Source of the DNA: Actinomadura violacea
Lineage (GTDB): Bacteria > Actinomycetota > Actinomycetes > Streptosporangiales > Streptosporangiaceae
DNA: 64,000 nucleotides
Direction: 5' to 3'
NCBI RefSeq assembly: GCF_017573465.1
Contig: NZ_JAGEPF010000031.1
Location: 62,001-126,000 of the forward strand
The notes beneath the pieces are model-generated. The model worked only from the letters and a program-made list of their open reading frames with translations. It had not been told where the DNA came from and ran no database searches. Positions 32,676-40,589 of the stretch are shown here, in pieces. Position 1 is the first letter of the stretch, and each line of letters opens with the position of its first letter. The translations under genes were made by a program, and so were the position numbers.

Positions 32676-34052
32676 TCAGGGATGGGCGGTGCCGGGTACA
32701 CCGGGTTCGGGCTCGGGACGCGGCCGGTGCCGTCGGGCGCCGGCCCGCAGGCCGGCGATCACGACCATGGCCAGCACGTTCGCCGTGATCATCACCGCCA
32801 TCGACAGGCCGTCGTCGCCCCCTGAGGCGTCCTGGATCCAGCCGACCGCGAAGGGGCTGACGAAGCCGGCGAGGTTGCCGAGCGAGTTGATCAGCGCCAG
32901 GCCGCCGGTGGCCCCGGCGCCGGCGAGGAACGCCGTCGGCAGGGACCAGAACAGCGGTTTCGCCGTCTGGGCGGCCATGGTCGCGACGCAGATCGCGGCG
33001 AGCGCCAGCAGCGGCGTGCCCAGGCTCACCGCGGTGACGGTGAAGGCGACGACGGAGACGCCGAGGGCGATCTGGACCGGTGCCGAGGAGCGTTCGTTGC
33101 GCACCAGGCGGCCGGTGACGTACATGCAGATCGCGGCGAGCAGGAACGGCAGCGCCGACAGCCAGCCGATCTGCACGCTGCTGAGGCCCTTGCCGACGTC
33201 CTTGATCACCGACGGCATCCAGTAGGCGAGCGGGTAGGCGCCGCCCAGCAGCAGGAAGTAGGCGGCGCACAGCCCCATCACCTTGCGGTCGCGGAACACC
33301 GCCCGGTAACTGGCGGGCGTCGCCGCCGCGGCCCGGTCGCGCTCCTCGGCCTCCAGCGTCCGGGTCAGCCATTCGCGCTGCTCGGGGGTCAGCCAGCGCG
33401 CGTCGGCGGGCCGGTTGGCCACGGCCACGAAGAACACGATGCCGACCAGCACGGCGGGGACGCCGCCCAGCAGGAAGATCCACCGCCAGCCGTCCAGGCC
33501 GAGGGCGCCGTCGAAGGTGGACAGGATCCACCCGTTCAGCGGGCCGCCGACGACGGAGGCCAGCGGGATCGCGACCATCACGGTGGCGACGGCCTTCGGG
33601 CGGTGCGCGTTGGGATACCACCGGGTCAGGTACAGCAGGATGCCGGGGAAGAAGCCGGCCTCGGCGATGCCGAGCAGGAACCGCAGGCCGTAGACGACCT
33701 CGACGCTGCCGGCGAAGGCCAGCGAGCCGGCGATGACGCCCCAGGTCACCATGATCCGGGTGAGCCAGAGCCGGGCGCCGAAGCGCGCCATGGCGATGTT
33801 GCTGGGCACCTCGGCGAGCACGTAGCCGAGGAAGAAGATGCCGGCGGCGAACCCGTAGGCGGCGCCGCTCATGCCGAAGGAGTGCTCCATCCCGAGCTTG
33901 GCGAAGCCGATGTTGATGCGGTCGATGTAGCTGACGACGTAGCCGATCATCAGCAGCGGAAGGATCCTGAGGGTCACCTTCCGCATCGTCCGGGCCTCGA
34001 GCGTCCGGCTCACGGGTTCGTCTCCAGGGCCGCCTCGTTGTTTCCCGGCCAT
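32676..34052 (-). CDS. MFS transporter, anion:cation symporter (ACS) family
   Basis: This 458-residue carrier has twelve helices and begins RKVTLRILPLLMIGYVVSYI with the DRINIGFA motif that marks the ACS family (phthalate, glucarate, tartrate and allantoate carriers). The central loop and EAGFFPGILLYLTRWYPNAHR are also typical. The start at 34052 follows GGGAGG. It is divergent from the thiamine-enzyme operon and upstream of the GntR gene. It probably imports the dicarboxylate, sugar-acid or sulfonate substrate of that operon. Confidence 0.93.
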   Translation of the reverse strand: MAGKQRGGPGDEPVSRTLEARTMRKVTLRILPLLMIGYVVSYIDRINIGFAKLGMEHSFGMSGAAYGFAAGIFFLGYVLAEVPSNIAMARFGARLWLTRIMVTWGVIAGSLAFAGSVEVVYGLRFLLGIAEAGFFPGILLYLTRWYPNAHRPKAVATVMVAIPLASVVGGPLNGWILSTFDGALGLDGWRWIFLLGGVPAVLVGIVFFVAVANRPADARWLTPEQREWLTRTLEAEERDRAAAATPASYRAVFRDRKVMGLCAAYFLLLGGAYPLAYWMPSVIKDVGKGLSSVQIGWLSALPFLLAAICMYVTGRLVRNERSSAPVQIALGVSVVAFTVTAVSLGTPLLALAAICVATMAAQTAKPLFWSLPTAFLAGAGATGGLALINSLGNLAGFVSPFAVGWIQDASGGDDGLSMAVMITANVLAMVVIAGLRAGARRHRPRPEPEPGVPGTAHP

Positions 34053-34137
34053 CGCGTCCTCCCGGTGAGGGTATGCGGATCCGTCACGACTCACGACTGA
34101 TGAGCCACTCATCGTCAGTGAGGTGTTGATTGGTGCC

Positions 34138-34151
34138 GAGTAGCATGCAAC
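34138..34151. promoter_or_regulatory. Operator half of an inverted pair (GntR candidate)
   Basis: GAGTAGCATGCAAC. The exact reverse complement stands at 34243-34256. Both are built around GCATGC, and each is itself close to a palindrome. This copy is nearer the ACS carrier, about 86 bp upstream of its start. Confidence 0.65.
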
Positions 34152-34240
34152 ATGTTCCGTCGACTGGCAAGACCCGGCGAGCGGTTCTGCGCTGCTCGGC
34201 CTGATGGGACGACATGTGACACGCTCTCCATGCTTGGATA

Positions 34241-34256
34241 GAGTTGCATGCTACTC
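34241..34256. promoter_or_regulatory. Second operator, 16-bp near-palindrome (GntR candidate)
   Basis: GAGTTGCATGCTACTC is palindromic apart from one base pair. It lies 74 bp upstream of the TTG start of the thiamine enzyme's first subunit. The centres of the two copies are about 104 bp apart, or ten helical turns, which would allow a DNA loop. Confidence 0.68.
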
Positions 34257-34329
34257 AAGGCTGTTTGTATGTTAAGCATCCCTCGATGGTTCCCCGAGGC
34301 GACCGCGACAGCGAGCGAAGGAGTCCCCT

Positions 34330-34950
34330 TTGACCTCCCCTCCCGTCCCTCCCCGGCCCGGCGCTGCCGGGACCGCCACCGCGTCCACCGCCCCGTCCGC
34401 CGGACGGACCGGGCCGCCGCCGTACGCGGCGGCCGTCGCCGCCGGCCTGCGGGACTCGGGCGCCGACCTGATCGGGTACGTGCCGTCGGCGAGCGTCGCC
34501 CCGGTCATCACCGCGCTGGTCGCCGCCGACGGCGGCACCGGCGGCTCGTCGGAGCGGGTGTTCCCGCTGTCCCGCGAGGAGGAGGCCATGGGCGTCCTCG
34601 GCGCGCTGCCGCTGGCCGGCCGGTTCGGCGCGGTGGTGATGCAGGACAACGGGTTCGGCAACGCGCTGACGGCGCTGACCACGTTCAACGCCGCCTACCA
34701 CCTGCCGCTGCTGGTGGTGGCGAACACGCGCGGCGGGCTCGGCGAGTACAACTCCATGATCCACACGCTGTGCCAGCACGTCCCCGGGCTGCTCGACCGG
34801 CTCGGAATCCGGGTGTTCGAGCTGGACCGGCGCAGCGGTCCAGGCGACTGGCGCGACGTGATCGCCGAGGCCGGCGCGCACGCCCGCATGACGTTCCGCC
34901 CGGTCGTCGTCCTGACCCACTTCTGGTCCACCGACGGAAAGGGCGCCTAG
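34330..34950 (+). CDS. Sulfopyruvate-decarboxylase-like TPP enzyme, subunit 1
   Basis: This 206-residue protein corresponds to the N-terminal (pyrimidine-binding) half of two-subunit thiamine-diphosphate decarboxylases such as sulfopyruvate or phosphonopyruvate decarboxylase. Visible features are YVPSASVAPVITALVAADGG, the Glu region SREEEAMGVLGALPLAGR and VVMQDNGFGNALTALTTFN. The start is TTG at 34330 with AAGGAG upstream. The first 30 residues are Pro/Ala-rich and may be disordered. The second subunit begins 2 bp after this stop. The pair should decarboxylate a 2-oxoacid to an aldehyde. Confidence 0.87.
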   Translation: MTSPPVPPRPGAAGTATASTAPSAGRTGPPPYAAAVAAGLRDSGADLIGYVPSASVAPVITALVAADGGTGGSSERVFPLSREEEAMGVLGALPLAGRFGAVVMQDNGFGNALTALTTFNAAYHLPLLVVANTRGGLGEYNSMIHTLCQHVPGLLDRLGIRVFELDRRSGPGDWRDVIAEAGAHARMTFRPVVVLTHFWSTDGKGA

Positions 34951-34952
34951 CC

Positions 34953-35564
34953 GTGAAGCGCATCCAGGCACTGCAGATCCTCGCCGCCGCCACCGCCGAC
35001 CTGCCCGTGGTGGTGACGTGCGCGGCCACCAGCCGCGAACTCGCCGCCGTGGCCGACCGGCCCAACCACTTGTACCTGCTGGACGCCATGGGCCTCGCGG
35101 GCTCGGTGGCCACCGGCATCGCGCTCGGGCTGGAGCGCCCCGGCGCCGGGAACGGCCCTGTGGGCAAGGTGGTGGCGATCGAGGGCGACGGGTCGCTGCT
35201 GATGAACCCGAACGTGCTGCCGACCGGCGGGTTCCTGACGCCCGGGAATCTGCTGATGGTGCTGCTGGACAACCAGGTGTACGGCTCGACGGCCGGGATC
35301 CCCACCTACGCCACGCGCATCGACCTGGGAAGGCTGGCGGAGGCGTCGGGCTGGAGCGTGCTCCGCGCCACCGGACCCGAGGAACTGCGCGAGTCGTTCG
35401 GACGAGCGCTGACGCTGACCGGGCCCGTCTTCCTGCACGTGCGGATCGAGCCGGGAAACGCGCCGGACGTCCCCAAGCTGCTGGAGGACCCGGTCGTCAT
35501 CGCCCGCCGTTTCCAGGACTGGCTGCACGACCGGACGGAGGAGGCGGCGGTGACCGCGCCATGA
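34953..35564 (+). CDS. Sulfopyruvate-decarboxylase-like TPP enzyme, subunit 2
   Basis: This 203-residue partner carries the thiamine-diphosphate binding motif: EGDGSLLMNPNVLPTGG followed about 26 residues later by LLDNQVYGSTAG. The start is GTG 34953 just after the first subunit. Its stop overlaps the aldehyde dehydrogenase start (ATGA). Known homologues act on sulfopyruvate in coenzyme M synthesis or on phosphonopyruvate. The catabolic neighbours argue here for decarboxylating a 2-oxoacid produced by the enolase-superfamily dehydratase or brought in by the ACS carrier. Confidence 0.87.
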   Translation: MKRIQALQILAAATADLPVVVTCAATSRELAAVADRPNHLYLLDAMGLAGSVATGIALGLERPGAGNGPVGKVVAIEGDGSLLMNPNVLPTGGFLTPGNLLMVLLDNQVYGSTAGIPTYATRIDLGRLAEASGWSVLRATGPEELRESFGRALTLTGPVFLHVRIEPGNAPDVPKLLEDPVVIARRFQDWLHDRTEEAAVTAP

Positions 35565-36940
35565 CGCAGACCACCACGGGCGTCACCACCATCGACCCCA
35601 CCAGCGGCGAACCGCTCGCCCACCACCCCCACACCACGCCGGACCGGCTCGAAGCCGTGCTGGCCGGTGCCGTCGCCGCCGGACGCCGGATGCGTGCGGA
35701 GAGCGCCGGCGACCGGGCCGATGGGCTGCATGCGATCGCGACCCGTCTGCGCCGCGACGCCGACGTCCACGCCGCATTGATCACCGCGGAGATGGGCAAG
35801 CCGATCGACCAGGCGCGGGCTGAGATCCTCAAGTGCGCCACCGCGTGCGACCACTACGCGGGCCGGCTGCCGGACCTGCTGGCGCCGCGTCCGGTGGCGC
35901 TGGGCGGGGACGGCGGCCACGTGCGGGCCGTCCCGCTGGGAACGGTCCTGGCCGTCATGCCGTGGAACTACCCGTTCTGGCAGGTGTTCCGCTCGATGGT
36001 GCCCGCCATCGCGATCGGGAACACCGTGGTGCTCAAGCACGCGGACAATGTCACCGCGAGCGCCCTGGCGATCCAGCCGCTGTTCGACGAGCTCCTCGGG
36101 CCCGGCGTGCTGTCGGCGGTGGTGCTGCCGCCCGGACGGATCGGGCCGCTCATCGACGATCCGCGCATCGCGGCCGTCGCCTTCACCGGCAGCAACCGGG
36201 TCGGCGCCATCGTCGCCGCGCGTGCCGGTGCCGCGGTGAAGAAGACCCTGCTGGAACTCGGCGGTTCCGACCCGTTCGTCGTGCTGGCGGACGCCGACGT
36301 CGCCGCCGCGGCGCGCGCCGCGGTCCGGTCGCGGTTCCTCAACAACGGCCAGAGCTGCATCGCGGCCAAGCGCCTCATCGTCGAACGCTCCGTCCGCGAC
36401 GAGTTCGTCGACGTCTTCACCACCGAGATGGACGCCCTGACCGTCGGGGACCCGGCCGTCCCGGGCACCGACATCGGCCCCATGGCCCGCCACGACCTGC
36501 GCGACGAGCTGCGCCGCCAGTTGGAGGCGACGCTCGGGGAGGGCGGACGGCTGCTGGCCGGCGGTGCCCGCGACGAGCGGCCGGGCGCGTGGTTCCCGCC
36601 CGCCCTGGTGGAGGTGGACGACCCCGCCGCGACCGCGTTCCAGCAGGAGACCTTCGGTCCGCTGGGCGCGCTGTGCACCGTCGAGTCGGCGGACGCCGCG
36701 GTCGAGGTCGCGAACGCCTCGCGCTACGGGTTGAGCTGCTCGGTCTGGAGCGCCGACGCCGAGCGGGCACAGGCCGTCGCCGACCGCATCGAGACCGGTT
36801 CGGCGTTCATCAACCGCATCTCCGAATCCGATCCGCGGCTGCCCGTCGGCGGCGTCAAGGGCAGCGGCCACGGCCGCGAACTCGGCGACCACGGCGCACT
36901 CGAACTGGCCAATCTCCGGTCGGTCCGCATCACCCCATGA
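35561..36940 (+). CDS. Succinate-semialdehyde-type aldehyde dehydrogenase
   Basis: This 459-residue aldehyde dehydrogenase has VMPWNYPFWQVFRSMVPAIA, AFTGSNRVG, the Glu of LLELGGSDPFVVL, the catalytic Cys of LNNGQSCIAAKRLIV and QQETFGPLGAL. Its short length and the SCIAAKR block resemble GabD-like and sulfoacetaldehyde-type enzymes. It is translationally coupled to the thiamine-enzyme subunit upstream, so its substrate is very probably the aldehyde made by that enzyme. Oxidation would yield the corresponding acid, one carbon shorter than the 2-oxoacid. Confidence 0.94.
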   Translation: MTQTTTGVTTIDPTSGEPLAHHPHTTPDRLEAVLAGAVAAGRRMRAESAGDRADGLHAIATRLRRDADVHAALITAEMGKPIDQARAEILKCATACDHYAGRLPDLLAPRPVALGGDGGHVRAVPLGTVLAVMPWNYPFWQVFRSMVPAIAIGNTVVLKHADNVTASALAIQPLFDELLGPGVLSAVVLPPGRIGPLIDDPRIAAVAFTGSNRVGAIVAARAGAAVKKTLLELGGSDPFVVLADADVAAAARAAVRSRFLNNGQSCIAAKRLIVERSVRDEFVDVFTTEMDALTVGDPAVPGTDIGPMARHDLRDELRRQLEATLGEGGRLLAGGARDERPGAWFPPALVEVDDPAATAFQQETFGPLGALCTVESADAAVEVANASRYGLSCSVWSADAERAQAVADRIETGSAFINRISESDPRLPVGGVKGSGHGRELGDHGALELANLRSVRITP

Positions 36941-37008
36941 CGACGTGCCGGGCACGTCCGGCCCGGCCGTTCCCACTCCGACTTCCCCCTGCTCATGAAG
37001 GAGCGTCC

Positions 37009-38145
37009 ATGACGATCAGCCATATCCGGAGCCGCGCCGTGGCGATCCCGGTCGACCGGCCGACCCGCATGTCCAACCGGGTCCTGGCCGACCGGCACTA
37101 CGTGCTCGTCGAGGTCACCGACGACCACGGGCGCACCGGCCTCGGCTACACCTACGCGGGCACCGCCGGCGGCCCGCTGACCAAGGCCGCCGTCGACGAC
37201 CTGCTCGCCCCCGTCTATCTCGGCGCCGATGCCGACGACGTGACCGCCCTGTGGAGCCGCGCCTACCAGGAGGTCCTGCTCGCCGGACGCCGCGGCGCGG
37301 TGATCCGCGCCCTGTCGGCGATCGACATCGCCCTCTGGGACCTGAAGGCGAAACGGGCCGGCCAGCCTCTCGGCGTCCTGCTCGGCGGGTCGACCGCCCC
37401 GCAGCCCGCCTACGCCTCCGGTGGCTACTACCGGCCCGGCGAAGGGGAGTGGACCGACGCGGTCGCCGCCGAGATCGCCTTCAACCAGGCGCAGGGCTTC
37501 GCCGACCACAAGATCAAGGTCGGCGGTCTCAGCGTCGCCGAGGACGCCCGCCGCGTCGCCGCCGCCGTCGAGGCGATCGGCGGCCGGGGACGGCTCGCGC
37601 TGGACGCCAACAACGCCTACCCCTCGGTGCACCAGGCCCGCGCCGCCATCGAGGCGTTCGAGCGCGCCGCCGGCGACACGCCCCTGTGGTGGTTCGAGGA
37701 GCCTCTGTCGCCCGAGGCCATCGACGGCCACGCCGAACTGGCCCGCCGGACCACCACCCCCATCGCGACCGGAGAGATCCACCAGACGCGCTGGGAGTTC
37801 CGCTCCCTCATCCAGGCCGGCGCCGCGTCCATCCTGCAGACCGACGCGGGCGTCGCGGGCGGCGTCACGGAATGGATGCGCATCGCCCACACGGCCGATT
37901 CCTTCGGCCTGCAGATGGCTCCGCACTGGCATCACAATCTGCACGTCCATCTCACCGCCTCGGTCGCGAACACCCTGGTCGTGGAGTACTTCGCCTTGGA
38001 GAAAGGCCTCTACAACTTCGAGTTGCTGGTCACCCCGGAGACGCGTCTGGAGTACGCGGACGGCCAGGTCCACCTTCCCGGCCGTCCCGGCCTCGGCATC
38101 GACCTGGACGAGGCCATCGTGTCCAAGTACGAACTCCCCGCCTGA
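37009..38145 (+). CDS. Mandelate racemase/enolase-superfamily sugar-acid dehydratase-like protein
   Basis: This 378-residue enolase-superfamily protein has the KxK base motif in DHKIKVGG near residue 167. Metal ligands lie in LALDANNAYPS, FEEPLSPE and ATGEIH, and the opposite-face His-bearing segment is MAPHWHHNLHVHL. Members dehydrate aldonates or glucarates or racemise hydroxy acids. The start at 37009 follows GAAGGAG, 68 bp after the aldehyde dehydrogenase. As the only dehydratase-like enzyme of the operon it could make the 2-oxoacid used by the thiamine enzyme. The substrate is not determined. Confidence 0.9.
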   Translation: MTISHIRSRAVAIPVDRPTRMSNRVLADRHYVLVEVTDDHGRTGLGYTYAGTAGGPLTKAAVDDLLAPVYLGADADDVTALWSRAYQEVLLAGRRGAVIRALSAIDIALWDLKAKRAGQPLGVLLGGSTAPQPAYASGGYYRPGEGEWTDAVAAEIAFNQAQGFADHKIKVGGLSVAEDARRVAAAVEAIGGRGRLALDANNAYPSVHQARAAIEAFERAAGDTPLWWFEEPLSPEAIDGHAELARRTTTPIATGEIHQTRWEFRSLIQAGAASILQTDAGVAGGVTEWMRIAHTADSFGLQMAPHWHHNLHVHLTASVANTLVVEYFALEKGLYNFELLVTPETRLEYADGQVHLPGRPGLGIDLDEAIVSKYELPA

Positions 38146-38150
38146 CCTGC

Positions 38151-39101
38151 TCACTCGAATAGCCGAACACGCCGGCACCGCACTGAAGCGATGGCCGCCG
38201 CCGGTCCTGTGGCTCCACAGGACCGACGGCGGCCACCATTGGGTCCGCGATGATGCCCGCGGACGCCGGGGTCAGTTCGCAGAACCCTGGCGCCGATTCG
38301 TCTCGGCGTCTGGGCGATCACGGTCAGCAGGTAGAAGGCGGCCACGACAGCCACGGCGATGATGATGGCGCGGGGCACCTCGCGCTTGGGATTGATGGTC
38401 TCCTCGCCGAGGCTGGCCGCTCCCTCGAATCCTGCGAAGGCGAGGAAGCCGAACACCGCGGCGGCGCCGATGGCGCTGGTGTCAACGCCGGCCGGGAGCT
38501 TGAGGACGTCCCAGGTGAAGTGCTGTCCCTGCGGACCTCCGCCGGTGCCCAGGCGGACGAAGATGACCAGGGCCAGGATGATGACCAAGGCCGCGCCGAG
38601 GAACTCGACGACCAGGAGCGCCTTGGTGACGACGCGCATCTCGGTGAAGCTGAGCGCTCCCACGATCGCGACCGAGACGAGCCCGACGAGCAGCCAGTCG
38701 GGTTCCCCTAGGCCCATCTCCCGGAGGGCCTGGCCGAGGTACATGCCGATGGCGATCGTCGAACCGGCGCCGATGGTCAGATAGGCGAAGGCCAGGGCGC
38801 CCCCTGCGACGAAGCCGGTCCGCGGGCCGATCGTCACCCCGACGAGTCCGTAGACGGAGCCGCCGTGGGCGATGTGCCTGGACAGGTGGATGAACCCGTA
38901 GGCCACCAGTGCGACCCCGAGCAGGGCGAAGATGAACGCCCACGCGGCTCCGCTGCCGAGGATGCCCGCGGCTCCCACTCCGTTGACCGCCATGGCGCCG
39001 ACGGGCCCGATCAGGCCGATGGAGAAGGCCGCGGCGTCCATGACCCGCAGTTCCCGCTTCAGCCCGGAGGCGGACGCGTCGGGACTCAGTGTGCTCGTCA
39101 C
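38151..39101 (-). pseudogene. 3'-truncated amino-acid/polyamine (APC) permease
   Basis: The frame encodes about 260 residues of an APC-superfamily permease with seven helices, from AAFSIGLIGPVGAMAVNGVG to AVAVVAAFYLLTVIAQT, including the FEGAASLGEETINPKREVPR loop. Full permeases have about twelve helices and some 450-500 residues. After IAQT the frame runs into Arg/Gly-rich sequence and across the terminator hairpin, so the C-terminal half is missing. The start is GTG 39101 with GGAGGAGG upstream. It lies 54 bp after the HisD-like gene. It is probably non-functional unless the truncated form has a role. Confidence 0.78.
38193..38234. terminator. Strong bidirectional terminator
   Basis: Twenty-bp arms with one mismatch (GGCCGCCGCCGGTCCTGTGG and its partner) enclose a 2-nt core loop. 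It lies after the enolase-family gene. On the other strand it is within the 3' part of the truncated permease frame, which suggests that the permease's original end is lost. Confidence 0.8.
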
Positions 39102-39155
39102 CGGGCCGGCCTCCTCCAGGATCGGGGCGCCTTCGGCGCCGTCGGGGTACTGCCG

Positions 39156-40517
39156 CTACGCACGGGCCACCGGACCACCGGACGAGGGTTCGCCCACGCC
39201 CTCCGCCAGCCGCCGGGTGCGCAGGACAGCGGTGGCGCGGTGCGCCGCCATGCCCTCGGAGGACGAGATGACCTCGACGGCGTCGGCGAGCAGAGGCGTG
39301 GCGGCACGGCTGATCCGCTGATAGGTCAGCGGCCGGAGGAACCGTGAGACCGAGAGTCCGGCGCCGTGGCGGGCACCGCCCGCGGTCGGCAGGACGTGGT
39401 TGGTCCCGGCCATGCCCTTGTCAGAGTATGCGACGGTGCTCCAAGGGCCGAGGAAGAGAGATCCGTAGGCGGTGAGCCGGGAGTGGTACCAGTCGTCGTC
39501 GGTGGTCTGGACCTCCAGGTGCTCGGGCGCGAGATCGTCCATCAGCGCGGCCGCGGTCTCCCGGTCGGCCGCCACGGTGATCGAGCCGTGGTCGCACCAT
39601 GCCGGACCGGCGATGTGCGCGGTGGCCAGCGTCGCCAGCTGCCGGTCGACCTCGGCGCCCACACGGGCGGCGAGATCGGCGTCGGTGGTGATCAGCGCCG
39701 CCGGCGAGTCCGGCCCGTGCTCGGCCTGCCCGAGCAGGTCCGCCGCGACGATCTCCGGGTCGGCCGACCCGTCGGCGATCACCGCGACCTCCGACGGCCC
39801 GGCGAGCAGGTCGATGGCCACGCCGCCGAACAACTGCCGCTTGGCCTCGGCCACGAACGCGTTGCCGGCCCCCACGAGCATGTCGACCGGGGTCTCGGCG
39901 ATCAGGCCGTAGGCCATCGCGGCCAGCGCCTGCACCCCGCCGAGCAGGAAGACCCGGTCGACACCGGAGACATGGGCCGCGTACAGGACGGCGGGGTTGG
40001 GGCCGCCGTCCGGCTGGGGCGGCGTGCACGCCACAACGGTCGGCACCCCGGCGGCCTTCGCGACGTTGACCGTCATGAAGGCGCCCGCGGTCAGCGGGAA
40101 GCGCCCCGCGGGCAGGTACGCGCCGACCCGCTGGACCGGGACGTACCGGTAGCCGGCGACGAGCCCGGGCTCGAGCTCGACCTCGAGATCCTTGAGCGAC
40201 TTGCAGGACTCCTCGGCGAACGCGGCGGTACGGGCGGCGCCGAGTTCGATCGCCGAACGCAGCTCCGGCGACAGCGCCGCTCCGCTGTCCCGCATCTCCT
40301 CGCGGGAGATCTCCAGGGGGCGGCCGTCGTAGCCGTCGAGCTCGGCGGCGTACCTGGTCACCGCGGTGAGCCCTTCGGCCCGGATCCGCTGGAGCATGCC
40401 CGTCACCGTCTCGATGACCGCCGGGTCGCGCTGCGCCGGAGCGCCGCTGGCCGCGGGCTGCTTGATCGCGGTGAACCGGCCGGCGAAACGACGTTGGATG
40501 GCTTGGCTGAAGTACAT
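39156..40517 (-). CDS. HisD-like NAD-dependent dehydrogenase (probably catabolic)
   Basis: This 453-residue histidinol-dehydrogenase-family protein has the nucleotide and zinc regions GGVQALAAMAYGL, GAGNAFVAEAKRQLFG and DLLAGPSEVAVIADGSA. The catalytic Glu-His appears in GQAEHGPDSPAALIT and the HLEV block in APEHLEVQ. The GQAEHGP.SPA and YGSLFLG.WSTVAYSDKGMAGTNH patterns resemble non-histidine homologues such as sulfopropanediol dehydrogenase rather than biosynthetic HisD. It is divergent from a LysR gene and next to a permease, with no other his genes. It likely oxidises an alcohol to a carboxylate in two steps. The substrate is unknown. Confidence 0.85.
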   Translation of the reverse strand: MYFSQAIQRRFAGRFTAIKQPAASGAPAQRDPAVIETVTGMLQRIRAEGLTAVTRYAAELDGYDGRPLEISREEMRDSGAALSPELRSAIELGAARTAAFAEESCKSLKDLEVELEPGLVAGYRYVPVQRVGAYLPAGRFPLTAGAFMTVNVAKAAGVPTVVACTPPQPDGGPNPAVLYAAHVSGVDRVFLLGGVQALAAMAYGLIAETPVDMLVGAGNAFVAEAKRQLFGGVAIDLLAGPSEVAVIADGSADPEIVAADLLGQAEHGPDSPAALITTDADLAARVGAEVDRQLATLATAHIAGPAWCDHGSITVAADRETAAALMDDLAPEHLEVQTTDDDWYHSRLTAYGSLFLGPWSTVAYSDKGMAGTNHVLPTAGGARHGAGLSVSRFLRPLTYQRISRAATPLLADAVEVISSSEGMAAHRATAVLRTRRLAEGVGEPSSGGPVARA

Positions 40518-40564
40518 GGCTTGGAACGTAACAACGCCCCTGCTGCCAGACCACCTTGTCTTTC

Positions 40565-40580
40565 CTTAGGTGACCTATAG
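40565..40580. promoter_or_regulatory. Candidate LysR box in the HisD-like/LysR divergent promoter
   Basis: CTTAGGTGACCTATAG is a dyad with six of eight pairs matching. It lies in the 72-bp space between the divergent genes and 10 bp before the LysR start. The internal CTATAG could double as a -10 box. Confidence 0.4.
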
Positions 40581-40589
40581 GGTTTCCTT

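Noticed and set aside
39156..40517. Histidine biosynthesis hisD
   Set aside because: No other his gene is nearby, a LysR and permease are adjacent, and the motif pattern fits non-histidine homologues better.
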